From Rhodococcus sp. (in: high G+C Gram-positive bacteria) (GTDB lineage Bacteria > Actinomycetota > Actinomycetes > Mycobacteriales > Mycobacteriaceae), in NCBI RefSeq assembly GCF_023264675.1, contig NZ_JAHFVG010000021.1, positions 30,718 to 94,717 on the forward strand: a stretch of DNA of 64,000 nt, in the 5' to 3' direction. Both the position numbers and the translations under genes were made by a program. A model generated the notes under the pieces. It searched no databases, was not told the origin of the DNA, and was given only the letters and a program-made list of their open reading frames with translations. This document shows, one piece after another, positions 24,678 through 32,865 of this stretch. The first letter of the stretch is position 1; the number at the start of each line of letters is the position of its first letter.

Positions 24678-25904
24678 GTGAACCGCGTGGTTCGATATGC
24701 CCCCGTCCTGCTTGCTCTCTCGGTGATCGCGAGATTCGCCTGGGCTTTCGGCACGAAGAACGGCATGAATCTCGTCGACCTGCACGTGTACGTCGACGGC
24801 TCCGCGGCATTGCTGAAGGGTGATCTCTACGGCTTCACCTACGCCGAGCAGACTCCGGACTTCCCGCTCCCGTTCACCTATCCGCCGTTCGCGGCCCTCG
24901 TCTTCTTTCCCCTTCACTATCTGCCGTTCACTCTGGTCGGAGTGTGCTGGCAGATCGCCACGATGGCGGCGTTGTTCGTGCTGATCAGGCTCAGCCTGTG
25001 TCTCGTGGTGGGCGAGATCACGGCGCGTACCCCTCACTGGACGCGCATTGCGATGGCCTGGACGGCCTTGGCTCTGTGGACCGAGCCGGTGCGGACGACT
25101 CTCGACTACGGCCAGGTGAACGTCTTCCTCGCACTCGGCGCCGTGGTCGCCATCCGCAGCTCGCGGTGGTGGATCGCCGGAGGGCTCATCGGTGTCGTCG
25201 CAGGAATCAAACTGACCCCCGCCATCGCGGGTCTCTACTTTCTTGCCACCAAACGATGGAAGGCCGCTGTGTTCTCGGCGGTCGCGTTCGCTGCGACGGT
25301 GGCGGTCAGCTACCTCGTGCTCGGTCATCAGGCCGGGACCTACTTCACCACGCTGCTGGGCGACGCCGACCGAATCGGTCCTGTCGGATCGGTCTGGAAT
25401 CAGTCTCTGCGCGGCGCCCTGAGCCGCATTGCAGGCCACGACGTCGAATCGGGTCCGGCTCTGATCGTCGGGGTCCTGATCTCGGCAGCCCTGGCGTTCG
25501 CCGCCTGGCGGGCACTGCGTCCCAACGATCGGCTCGGCATCCTGCTGGTCGTCCAACTCTTCGGACTTCTCGTCTCGCCGATCTCGTGGTCACACCACTG
25601 GGTCTGGGTGCTGCCGCTCGTGGTGTGGTTGCTGCACGGACCGGACGGTCGCCGACTCGGCACTCGTCTGGTTGCCGGCTACTGGCTGATCACCACCGTC
25701 GTGGGCGTTCCGTGGGTGCTCAGCTTCTTCCAGGATTCCATCTGGCTGGTGTCACGGCCCGGCGTGTTGGCCTGGTTGGGAGCCGTCGACGTTCTCGGCG
25801 TCGCGCTGGTCTACGGATGGATCGTCTACCTCGGCCGGGAGCGACTCAGTCGTCGGGCAGCAGAGCGTCGATCTCGTGAGCCAGATCCACGTCCTTCTTC
25901 GTGA
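24678..25904 (+). CDS. pimE: GT87 polyprenol-phosphate-mannose mannosyltransferase, PimE-like
   Basis: A 408-residue integral membrane GT-C glycosyltransferase (DUF2029/GT87), expected to add an alpha-1,2-mannose from polyprenyl-phosphomannose to phosphatidylinositol mannosides. It has about 10-12 helices, an early acidic 'MNLVDLHVYVDGSAALLKGDLY' with the catalytic aspartate position, 'FPLPFTYPPFAALVF', 'DYGQVNVFLALGAV' and 'GIKLTPAIAGLYFL', all family blocks. Neighbours (Rv1158c-like, pterin dehydratase, MutT) match the M. tuberculosis pimE locus. The start is GTG 24678. The 3' end overlaps the convergent dehydratase gene. Confidence 0.88.
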   Translation: MNRVVRYAPVLLALSVIARFAWAFGTKNGMNLVDLHVYVDGSAALLKGDLYGFTYAEQTPDFPLPFTYPPFAALVFFPLHYLPFTLVGVCWQIATMAALFVLIRLSLCLVVGEITARTPHWTRIAMAWTALALWTEPVRTTLDYGQVNVFLALGAVVAIRSSRWWIAGGLIGVVAGIKLTPAIAGLYFLATKRWKAAVFSAVAFAATVAVSYLVLGHQAGTYFTTLLGDADRIGPVGSVWNQSLRGALSRIAGHDVESGPALIVGVLISAALAFAAWRALRPNDRLGILLVVQLFGLLVSPISWSHHWVWVLPLVVWLLHGPDGRRLGTRLVAGYWLITTVVGVPWVLSFFQDSIWLVSRPGVLAWLGAVDVLGVALVYGWIVYLGRERLSRRAAERRSREPDPRPSS

Positions 25905-26136
25905 GCCCGCCGTCCGAATGGGTGGAGAGCGTGAACGTCAGCTTTCGCCAGCGGATGTCGATGTCGGGGTGATGGTTCGCAGCCTCGGCGGCTTCGGCCA
26001 CTCGTGCGACGAACGCGATCGCCACCGGAAACGTCGGCAACTCGACGGTTCGGGTGATCGAGGACCCCGTCAGCGACCATTCGGGCAATCCGGTGAGAGC
26101 ATCGTCGATGTCGGAATTGGAGAGAAGTTCACTCAT
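25846..26136 (-). CDS. 4a-hydroxytetrahydrobiopterin dehydratase (PCD)
   Basis: A 96-residue pterin-4a-carbinolamine dehydratase. 'LPEWSLTGSSITRTVELPTFPVAIAFVARVAEAAEAANHHPDIDIRWRKLTFTLSTH' contains the motif [E/A]xxxHHP...W.KV...L.TH, with the catalytic histidines in NHHPD. It recycles oxidised pterin cofactors or supports folate chemistry. It overlaps the 3' end of pimE on the other strand and is divergent from the MutT gene by 28 bases. Confidence 0.93.
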   Translation of the reverse strand: MSELLSNSDIDDALTGLPEWSLTGSSITRTVELPTFPVAIAFVARVAEAAEAANHHPDIDIRWRKLTFTLSTHSDGGLTKKDVDLAHEIDALLPDD

Positions 26137-26164
26137 GGAACCAGGATGGCACGGAGGAGGTGGC

Positions 26165-26566
26165 GTGAAACACAGTCGAGGTCAGGTTGTCGTCGCAGGC
26201 GCGCTCGTGCGAGACGGTCTTCTGCTTCTCGCCCAGCGCTCACGGCCGCCCGAACTGGCCGGTAGGTGGGAGCTCCCCGGAGGCAAAGTCGAAACCGGAG
26301 AGACTCCCGAGATCGCGCTGGTGCGTGAGCTGCGGGAAGAGCTGGGAATCGAGACGACCGTGGGGGAGGCGCTCGCCGGAGACGTCGCCCTCGGATCAGG
26401 GCTGACGCTGCGCGCCTATCGAGTGGAGCTGATCGAGGGAACGCCTGTCGCGCTGGAGCATTCGGATCTTCGCTGGGTCGATGCGCGTGAGCTCACCGCG
26501 ATGGATCTGGTGGATGCGGATCGCGAATGGCTTCCCGAACTGAGCGCGATGCTCAGGACGCTCTAG
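26165..26566 (+). CDS. mutT2: MutT-family Nudix hydrolase
   Basis: A 133-residue Nudix hydrolase, likely cleaning oxidised or modified (deoxy)nucleoside triphosphates. The Nudix box 'GGKVETGETPEIALVRELREELGI' matches Gx5Ex7REUxEExGU. 'PPELAGRWELPGG' before it and 'LRWVDARELTAMDLVDADREWL' after are typical of MutT2-type enzymes. The GTG at 26165 has GGAGG 5 bases upstream; a longer frame overlaps the divergent dehydratase gene and is not used. The symbol follows position next to pimE, so treat it as probable. Confidence 0.9.
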   Translation: MKHSRGQVVVAGALVRDGLLLLAQRSRPPELAGRWELPGGKVETGETPEIALVRELREELGIETTVGEALAGDVALGSGLTLRAYRVELIEGTPVALEHSDLRWVDARELTAMDLVDADREWLPELSAMLRTL

Positions 26567-26729
26567 CCTTCTCCAGGCCCTTCTTCAGGTCCTTGCCGTG
26601 CACGCCTGCGTTCTCCAGCTTCTTCATCCGCATGATGACGACCGGGCACTTGATACAGCGCGTCTTCTTGCGGCAGCACTTCTTCTTGGGCTTGAGGCTG
26701 GAGACGTTCTTGGCCTTGATCTTGCCCAT
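26553..26729 (-). CDS. 58-residue Cys/Lys-rich microprotein
   Basis: A small basic protein: 'MGKIKAKNVSSLKPKKK', then CCRKKTRCIKCP, then 'VVIMRMKKLENAGVHGKDL' and a Lys-rich end. The CC-x5-C-x2-C cysteines could hold a zinc ion, and about a third of residues are Lys or Arg, which suits nucleic-acid binding. Codon use fits real coding, with G/C at most third positions. The end overlaps the MutT gene by 14 bases. I recall similar short proteins in relatives, but no function. Confidence 0.75.
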   Translation of the reverse strand: MGKIKAKNVSSLKPKKKCCRKKTRCIKCPVVIMRMKKLENAGVHGKDLKKGLEKARAS

Positions 26730-26826
26730 GTGAATGCTCCGGTTTTTCTCGAACTTCAGGTGAATTAAGAGCCAAGACTACTGCGTGGTGCAGGTCACCC
26801 CTCGGCAGCGGGTAAACTCGGTCAGT

Positions 26827-26877
26827 CGCGAGAACCTCGCGGTGCAGCGCGCTTCTCTAGCGACATAAGCCCGCTAG
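26827..26877 (+). promoter_or_regulatory. two small hairpins in the typA leader
   Basis: CGCGAG-AAC-CTCGCG (26827-26841) and CTAGCG-N9-CGCTAG (26857-26877) lie upstream of the typA ribosome site (AGGAG at 26902-26906). They may structure the 5' leader; typA is a cold and stress GTPase in other bacteria. A role is speculative. Confidence 0.35.
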
Positions 26878-26916
26878 CGAACAAGAGCCCGCATTCGACC
26901 CAGGAGAATTTTTCGC

Positions 26917-28854
26917 GTGAGCGCCCCAAGCAGTGCAGACAACATCGACAGCACCACAACGTTTCGCAACGTAGCCATCGTTGCACACGTCGACCACGGT
27001 AAGACGACGCTGGTCGACGCCATGTTGCGTCAATCCGGCGCGTTCGAGGAACGTGCCGAGGCCATCGACCGCGTCATGGACTCCGGTGACCTCGAAAAGG
27101 AAAAAGGCATCACCATCCTGGCCAAGAACACGGCCGTTCACCGACGCAACGCCGACGGCACCATGACCGTCATCAACGTCATCGACACCCCCGGCCACGC
27201 CGACTTCGGTGGTGAGGTCGAGCGCGGCCTGTCCATGGTCGACGGCGTCGTCCTCCTCGTCGACGCGTCCGAGGGCCCGCTGCCGCAGACACGCTTCGTG
27301 CTGCGCAAGGCACTCGCTGCGTCGCTGCCCGTCATCTTGGTCGTGAACAAGACCGACCGTCCCGACGCGCGCATCGAAGAGGTCGTCTCGGAGAGCCACG
27401 ACCTGCTGCTCGACCTGGCATCGGATCTCGACGACGAGGCTTCCGAAGCCGCCGAGCTCGCACTCGACCTTCCTGTTCTCTACGCCTCCGGCCGCGAGGG
27501 CAAGGCGTCGAAGGAGCAGCCGGAGAACGGCCACGCTCCCGACGCCGAGAACCTCGACGAGCTGTTCGAGGTCCTGCTGAACTACGTCCCCGCGCCCAAG
27601 GGCAACGTCGACGCACCGCTGCAGGCGCACGTCACCAACCTCGACGCCTCGGCGTTCCTCGGCCGCCTCGCGCTGGTCCGCATCCACAACGGCGAGCTGA
27701 GCAAGGGCCAGACCGTGTCCTGGATGCGTGAGGTCGACGGCGAGCCCGTCGTTCAGCGCGCCAAGATCACCGAGCTTCTCAACACCATCGGTGTCGAGCG
27801 CGTCCCCGGCGAGAAGGGTGTCGCCGGCGACATCGTGGCCGTCGCAGGCTTCCCGGACATCATGATCGGCGACACCCTCGCCGACCTCGAGAACCCGGTC
27901 GCTCTGCCGCGCATCACCGTCGACGAGCCCGCCATCTCGGTCACCATCGGCACCAACACGAGCCCGCTCGTCGGACGCGTCAGCGGCCACAAGCTGACCT
28001 CGCGCATGGTCAAGAGCCGTCTCGACCAGGAGCTCATCGGTAACGTCTCGCTCAAGGTCCTCGACATCGGGCGTCCCGACGCCTGGGAGGTCCAGGGCCG
28101 TGGTGAGCTCGCGCTCGCCATCCTCGTCGAGCAGATGCGCCGCGAAGGCTTCGAGCTGACCGTCGGTAAGCCTCAGGTGGTCACCCGTCAGGTCGACGGC
28201 AAGCTGCACGAGCCCTTCGAAGAGCTCACCATCGACACCCCGGAGGAGTTCCTCGGTGGCGTCACGCAGCTCCTCGCTGCTCGCAAGGGCAAGATGGTCC
28301 AGATGACGAACCACGGCGCAGGCTGGGTTCGTATGGAGTTCATCGTTCCGTCGCGCGGCCTCATCGGCTTCCGTACCGACTTCCTCACCGATACTCGCGG
28401 CACCGGCATCGCCAACGCCGTCTTCCACGGATACGCACCGTGGGCCGGCGAGATTCGTGCGCGCCACACCGGCTCGCTCGTCTCCGACCGCCAGGGAAGC
28501 GTCACGCCGTTCGCCATGATCCAGTTGGCGGACCGCGGAACGTTCTTCGTCGAGCCGGGTGTCGACACGTACGAGGGCATGGTCGTCGGAATCAACCCGC
28601 GTCAGGAAGACCTCGACATCAACGTCACTCGCGAGAAGAAGCTGACCAACATGCGTCAGTCCTCGGCAGACGTCATGGAGACCCTGGCCAAGCCGAAGAA
28701 GCTGGACCTGGAAATGGCCATGGAATTCTGTGCAGGTGACGAGTGCGTCGAGGTGACCCCCGAGGTCGTCCGCGTCCGCAAGGTGCACCTCGATTCCAAC
28801 GAGCGCGCTCGTGAGCGTTCGCGCAGCAAGTCGCGCGACAAGGCTGCTCTGTAA
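26917..28854 (+). CDS. typA: ribosome-associated GTPase TypA/BipA
   Basis: A 645-residue translation-factor GTPase that binds the ribosome and helps assembly under stress or cold. Domain order is G domain ('AHVDHGKTTLVDAMLRQ' at about 22-38, 'DTPGHADFGGEVERGL', 'VVNKTDRPDAR'), beta-barrel domain II, EF-G III/V-like domains, and the BipA-specific C-terminus ('GMVVGINPRQEDLDINVTREKKLTNMRQSSAD'). The start is GTG at 26917 with AGGAG upstream. Codon bias is strong (mostly C/G-ending optimal codons), which suggests high expression. A strong hairpin follows the stop. Confidence 0.98.
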   Translation: MSAPSSADNIDSTTTFRNVAIVAHVDHGKTTLVDAMLRQSGAFEERAEAIDRVMDSGDLEKEKGITILAKNTAVHRRNADGTMTVINVIDTPGHADFGGEVERGLSMVDGVVLLVDASEGPLPQTRFVLRKALAASLPVILVVNKTDRPDARIEEVVSESHDLLLDLASDLDDEASEAAELALDLPVLYASGREGKASKEQPENGHAPDAENLDELFEVLLNYVPAPKGNVDAPLQAHVTNLDASAFLGRLALVRIHNGELSKGQTVSWMREVDGEPVVQRAKITELLNTIGVERVPGEKGVAGDIVAVAGFPDIMIGDTLADLENPVALPRITVDEPAISVTIGTNTSPLVGRVSGHKLTSRMVKSRLDQELIGNVSLKVLDIGRPDAWEVQGRGELALAILVEQMRREGFELTVGKPQVVTRQVDGKLHEPFEELTIDTPEEFLGGVTQLLAARKGKMVQMTNHGAGWVRMEFIVPSRGLIGFRTDFLTDTRGTGIANAVFHGYAPWAGEIRARHTGSLVSDRQGSVTPFAMIQLADRGTFFVEPGVDTYEGMVVGINPRQEDLDINVTREKKLTNMRQSSADVMETLAKPKKLDLEMAMEFCAGDECVEVTPEVVRVRKVHLDSNERARERSRSKSRDKAAL

Positions 28855-28883
28855 GCTGATCGGTTCGTAGGGCTGCGTTACAC

Positions 28884-28931
28884 ACCCGTGTGTGCGTGGT
28901 GGATCCCCGTATCCACCACGCACACACGGGT
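28884..28931 (+). terminator. typA terminator hairpin, 21-bp perfect stem
   Basis: A perfect 21-bp inverted repeat (28884-28904 and 28911-28931) with a 6-base loop ccccgt lies 29 bases after the typA stop and ends in GGGTTTC. It separates typA from lpqW and overlaps the likely lpqW leader. Such U-poor hairpins are common terminators in actinobacteria. Confidence 0.88.
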
Positions 28932-28950
28932 TTCGACCAAGGAGTGGCAA

Positions 28951-30684
28951 TTGCGGCAGGTGCACACACTGGGCGTCAGGGTGGGGGCCGCCGCGGCCAC
29001 CGCATTGGTTCTGGCAGCGTGTACCGCCAATCCGCCTCCTCCCGTCGAGAGCGAGCCGACCGTTGTAACCACGACGGCCGCTCCGCCCGTCGAGACCGGC
29101 GACCCGGTCGTCGTCGCCATCGACGACGTGGGGATCGGGTTCAACCCCCATCTGCTGGCGGATCAGTCGCCTGCCAATTCGGCCGTCAGCTCACTGGTCC
29201 TGCCGAGCCCGTTCCGGGCCGTTGCCGATCAGGCGGATCCGTCGAACACGCTGTGGGTTCCGGATTCCACGGTCCTCGTCTCGGCCGAGGTGACGTCGCA
29301 GAGCCCGTTCACCATCAGATATCAGCTACGAAACGAAGCTCAGTGGTCCGACGGCGCTCCGATCGCCGCCGAGGACTTTCGCTACCTGTGGCAGCAGATG
29401 ATTTCGCAGCCAGGGGTGATCGATCCCGCCGGTTACGCGCTGATCGACAACGTGGCCTCGTCCGGCGGTGGCAAGACAGTGAACGTGACGTTGAGCGAGC
29501 CGTATCCCAACTGGCAGCGGCTGTTCACCGACCTTCTGCCGAGCCATCTCCTCAAGGATTCGCCCGGAGGGTTCCAAACCGGTCTGAGCGAGAACGTTCC
29601 GGTGTCCGGAGGCCGATTCAACATCAAATCGATCGATCAGGGTCGTGACGAGATCCTGCTCGAACGTAACGACAGGTTCTGGGACGAGCCCGCGCGTCCC
29701 GACGGGATTCTGCTCCGCCGCGGGGGAACGGCTGCGCAACTGGCCGATTCGCTGCGCTCGAAAGATGCTCAGGCTGCTCAGGTTCGGGCAGGCACGGCCA
29801 CCGAGGCTCAGCTCGCAGCGATACCAGGTGTGCGAACCGGAATGCGTTTCCAGCCGCGTGTTCTCGACCTGACTCTCAACGGCCGAACGCCGATGTTGAC
29901 GGATCCTGTTGCGCGGCAAGGTGTCATGGGTCTGCTGGACAGTGCGCTGCTCTCGACGGTGGCGGCGGGTTCCGGTTCGGTCGATCATCCTGCACGGGCG
30001 CAACTCACCAGTCCTTCCGAACCCGGATACGCCCCGACGGCTCCGACGCCGATCGGTCGCGAGGCAGCCCTGGCGCTCCTCGCTCGGGCCGGCTACACGG
30101 CGACGCCGGAAGGTGTCCTGCAGAAGGCAGATGTGCCGGTGGAGTTCGTGATCGGAGCAGTGGAGAACGATGCGACCGCGCTCGCGGTCGCCAACACGGC
30201 AGCCGATCAGCTCACCAGTGCGGGAATCGCCGCCACCGTGACGCCGTTGCCCCCGGACGAGTTGTACGGGACGGCGCTGACCACTCCTGCGGTCGATGCC
30301 GTGGTCGGTTGGACAAGCGTCGGGCTCGATCCGGCGACGGTCGCGGCGTCTCGATTCGGTTGCACAGTAACCAATTCGGCGGTTCCTGCCGGCGAAGGAT
30401 CTGGCAACGACACCACGCCGCCGACGCCGAGCAACCTGTCGGGACTGTGTGTGCCCGCGCTCCAACCGTCGATCGATCGTGCGCTTCGCGGAGAACTCAC
30501 GGCAGTACAGTTCGCCGCCGAGGCGGAACCGGCTCTGTGGGCCCTGTCCGCGGTGTTGCCGATCATGCAGGATTCATCGGTCGTCGCCGTGGGCGACGGT
30601 GTGGAAGGTGTGTCGCTGGCGGGGCCGATCGAGGTCGGCATCTTCGGCGATTCAGCAGAGTGGATGAGGATCAAGACCAAGTGA
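28951..30684 (+). CDS. lpqW: LpqW-like lipoprotein (SBP family 5 fold)
   Basis: A 577-residue lipoprotein. The signal sequence has the lipobox 'ALVLAACTAN'. The mature part is an oligopeptide-binding-protein fold (SBP_bac_5): 'SQSPFTIRYQLRNEAQWSDGAPIAAEDFRYLWQQM' and 'DEILLERNDRFWDEPARPDGILLRRG'. In mycobacteria LpqW controls the balance between PIMs and lipoarabinomannan by acting on mannosyltransferase PimE's branch point, which suits pimE nearby. TTG at 28951 is chosen because AAGGAG lies 6 bases upstream; upstream in-frame codons fall in the terminator. The stop overlaps the mshB start (GTGA). Confidence 0.88.
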   Translation: MRQVHTLGVRVGAAAATALVLAACTANPPPPVESEPTVVTTTAAPPVETGDPVVVAIDDVGIGFNPHLLADQSPANSAVSSLVLPSPFRAVADQADPSNTLWVPDSTVLVSAEVTSQSPFTIRYQLRNEAQWSDGAPIAAEDFRYLWQQMISQPGVIDPAGYALIDNVASSGGGKTVNVTLSEPYPNWQRLFTDLLPSHLLKDSPGGFQTGLSENVPVSGGRFNIKSIDQGRDEILLERNDRFWDEPARPDGILLRRGGTAAQLADSLRSKDAQAAQVRAGTATEAQLAAIPGVRTGMRFQPRVLDLTLNGRTPMLTDPVARQGVMGLLDSALLSTVAAGSGSVDHPARAQLTSPSEPGYAPTAPTPIGREAALALLARAGYTATPEGVLQKADVPVEFVIGAVENDATALAVANTAADQLTSAGIAATVTPLPPDELYGTALTTPAVDAVVGWTSVGLDPATVAASRFGCTVTNSAVPAGEGSGNDTTPPTPSNLSGLCVPALQPSIDRALRGELTAVQFAAEAEPALWALSAVLPIMQDSSVVAVGDGVEGVSLAGPIEVGIFGDSAEWMRIKTK

Positions 30685-31565
30685 GATTGCTGCTCGTTCA
30701 CGCACACCCGGACGACGAGACCATCACCACCGGCGGCACCATCGCGCATTACGTGCGCGCCGGCGTCGACGTCACGGTTCTGACCTGTTCGCTCGGTGAG
30801 GAGGGTGAGGTCATCGGCGAGCGGTGGGCCGGTCTCGTGGCCGACGAAGCCGATCAGCTCGGCGGCTATCGGATCCACGAACTCGACCGTGCTCTCGGCG
30901 TTCTCGGATCGAACCCGCCGCGGTTTCTGGGCGGAGCCGGAAGATGGCGTGATTCCGGAATGGCGGGCACTCCTGCCGCCTTGAATCCGCGTGCGTTCGT
31001 CAATGCCGATCCCGACGAAGCACTGTCCGCGATGGTCTCGGTCGTGCGCGAGGTGCGGCCCCACGTAATCGTCGGCTACGACCCGGAGGGTGGCTACGGG
31101 CATCCCGACCACCAGCAGGTGCACGCTCTGGTGACCGCGGCATTCGATGTCGCAGGCACCGATCGATACCCGGAGGCCGGGCAGCCGTGGGCTCCGCAGA
31201 AGTTCTACTGGACGGTCACCGGTGAAAACCAGCTGCGCGACGGTCTCGCCGCCGTCGCCGAGGTTCCGCCGGGGTGGCGCATGCCCGAGGAGGGCGAACT
31301 GCCCAGCGTTCCGGAGGGCGAGGTCACCACCTCGCTCGACGTCCGCGGTGTGTTCGATCAGAAGAGGGACGCCCTGCACGCGCACGCGACTCAGGTGACC
31401 GTCGCCCCGTCGGGGCTCGAATATGCGCTTTCGAACAACATCGTCCAACCGATCCTGGCCGAAGAGCAGTACGTACTGGTTCGGGGTGAACTCGGCGAGC
31501 CCGCCGAGTCGGGTAGGGAGAGCGACCTGTTTTCCGGCGTACTAGACTATGACGCGGATCACTAG
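30681..31565 (+). CDS. mshB: N-acetyl-glucosaminyl-inositol deacetylase MshB
   Basis: A 294-residue zinc deacetylase of mycothiol biosynthesis, cleaving GlcNAc-Ins to GlcN-Ins. The LmbE fold starts 'MRLLLVHAHPDDETITTGGTIAHY', where AHPDDE holds zinc ligands and the catalytic aspartate. 'GYDPEGGYGHPDHQQVHAL' carries the third ligand histidine, and 'KRDALHAHATQV' is the conserved C-terminal histidine block. GTG at 30681 overlaps the lpqW stop. Mycothiol is the main low-molecular thiol of these organisms. Confidence 0.95.
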   Translation: MRLLLVHAHPDDETITTGGTIAHYVRAGVDVTVLTCSLGEEGEVIGERWAGLVADEADQLGGYRIHELDRALGVLGSNPPRFLGGAGRWRDSGMAGTPAALNPRAFVNADPDEALSAMVSVVREVRPHVIVGYDPEGGYGHPDHQQVHALVTAAFDVAGTDRYPEAGQPWAPQKFYWTVTGENQLRDGLAAVAEVPPGWRMPEEGELPSVPEGEVTTSLDVRGVFDQKRDALHAHATQVTVAPSGLEYALSNNIVQPILAEEQYVLVRGELGEPAESGRESDLFSGVLDYDADH

Positions 31566-31604
31566 ATCCAGCGGGTCGGCCGAGCTTGGGGTGGGACAGA
31601 AGCT

Positions 31605-31763
31605 ATGTACAACTGGATCGTGCAGGACGCCATCGTTGCGTTCGTCAACTCGTTGATGCCGGACTTTCCGCGTCAGGAAATCCTGTATCAGAACGGGCTG
31701 ACGGACATTGCATCCGCGCTCAGTTCCCTTCTGACATCGTTGGGATACCCTCCGGTCTCCTGA
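31605..31763 (+). CDS. possible 52-residue small protein
   Basis: A short frame from ATG 31605: 'MYNWIVQDAIVAFVNSLMP' followed by 'QEILYQNGLTDIASALSSLL' and 'TSLGYPPVS'. It looks like two amphipathic helices, in the gap between mshB and the next membrane protein. GTGGGA lies about 10 bases upstream. Size and character recall small envelope peptides of mycolata, but there is no sequence match I can name. Confidence 0.4.
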   Translation: MYNWIVQDAIVAFVNSLMPDFPRQEILYQNGLTDIASALSSLLTSLGYPPVS

Positions 31764-31793
31764 CCGTCGGCGGGATACGTCAGTATTGGGTGC

Positions 31794-32243
31794 ATGATCT
31801 CGAAGGCCGCATCCAATACTGTCGTGCTCGTATCGAGAGCGACGCTCGCAGTGCTGATCTTCGACGGTTTCCTGTGCGGCATTCTGTCGGTCCTCTTCCT
31901 CCCCGCCTACCTCGGTTCGGTACCCATGCCGGTCAGCGCCGTGCTCGCAGGAATCGCCAACGTGATGCTGCTGTTCGCGGCACGGAAAGTGGCCGATCAG
32001 CCACTGTCCATAGCGTCGCCGCTTATCGGATGGTGCGTCGCGGTGCTCGTGTGCATGTTCGGCGGGCCGGGCGGTGACGTCTTGCTCCTGGCAGATTGGC
32101 GCACAGCGTTGCTGCTGGTCGGCGGTCTGGTACCCCCGGGGATCCTGCTGTTCGGCTGGCGCCTCAAGGCGATCACAGCCCAGCATGAGCCGCCGCAGCC
32201 CGGAGCACATTCTCGATCATCGCCGGGGTCAGTCGCCCGGTGA
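31794..32243 (+). CDS. small membrane protein (Rv1171-like position)
   Basis: A 149-residue protein of unknown role with four hydrophobic helices ('TLAVLIFDGFLCGILSVLFL', 'VSAVLAGIANVMLLFAA', 'PLIGWCVAVLVCMFGG', 'TALLLVGGLVPPGILLFGW'). It follows mshB, as Rv1171 does in M. tuberculosis, and is likely its homologue. The 3' end overlaps the convergent uracil-DNA glycosylase gene by 71 bases. Confidence 0.75.
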   Translation: MISKAASNTVVLVSRATLAVLIFDGFLCGILSVLFLPAYLGSVPMPVSAVLAGIANVMLLFAARKVADQPLSIASPLIGWCVAVLVCMFGGPGGDVLLLADWRTALLLVGGLVPPGILLFGWRLKAITAQHEPPQPGAHSRSSPGSVAR

Positions 32244-32865
32244 AGGTGTTCTGCTGGCTCACGTGATAGCTCCCGAACAGACGTATGCCGCCTAGATCCA
32301 CTTCGACACCATGGCCGAATTTCGGCCGCGGTTTCGGGATCTCCCAGCCGTTCTTCTCGAGAACCGGGAGCAGGGACTGCCATCCGAAACCACCCAGTAC
32401 GACGATCGATCGCAGTGTCGGCTTCAGCAGTGCGAGTTCGACATCCAGCCATTTCCGGCAGCGATCGCGCTCGGTGGTGGTCGGCTTGTTGTCCGGGGGA
32501 GCGCAGTGCACCGGGGCGGTGATGCGAACGCCCCGCAATGTCAGTCCGTCGTCGAGATGAACCGACGTCGGTTGGCTGGCGAGTCCGACGGCATGGAGCG
32601 CGGCGTAGAGAACGTCGCCGCTTCGGTCGCCGGTGAACATCCGGCCGGTCCGGTTGGCGCCGTGCGCTGCCGGTGCGAGCCCGACGATCAGTACACGTGC
32701 ATCCGGTGGACCGAAACCGGGAACTGCTTTGCCCCAATATGTTTCGTCGCGAAATGCAGCTCGCTTCTCGGTGGCGACCTTCTCTCGCCAGTTGACCAGC
32801 CGTCGGCATGCACGGCACGCGGTGACCGCGTGGTCGAGCTGCTCGATGGTTGTCAGCGCGCCCAC
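32173..32865 (-). CDS. udgB: type-5 uracil-DNA glycosylase UdgB
   Basis: A 230-residue DNA-repair enzyme removing uracil, hypoxanthine and related bases. The N-terminal cluster motif 'CRACRRLVNWREKV' (C17, C20) with later cysteines ('VHCAPPDNKPTTTERDRCRKWL') would bind 4Fe-4S. Motif A 'GLAPAAHGANRTGRMFTGDRSGD' and motif B 'FGSYHVSQQNTFTGRLT' mark family 5 rather than family 4. GTG at 32865 is the best start and overlaps the upstream PH-domain gene by 13 bases; no strong ribosome site is visible, so it probably depends on coupling. Confidence 0.9.
   Translation of the reverse strand: MGALTTIEQLDHAVTACRACRRLVNWREKVATEKRAAFRDETYWGKAVPGFGPPDARVLIVGLAPAAHGANRTGRMFTGDRSGDVLYAALHAVGLASQPTSVHLDDGLTLRGVRITAPVHCAPPDNKPTTTERDRCRKWLDVELALLKPTLRSIVVLGGFGWQSLLPVLEKNGWEIPKPRPKFGHGVEVDLGGIRLFGSYHVSQQNTFTGRLTPAMIENVLRAAAAHAGL

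Noticed and set aside
26857..29151. Very long open frame antisense to typA and the lpqW start (over 700 codons)
   Set aside because: It mirrors the strong G/C third-position bias of typA; the predicted protein is Asp/Arg/Val/Gly-rich without known domains, and the sense gene is certain.
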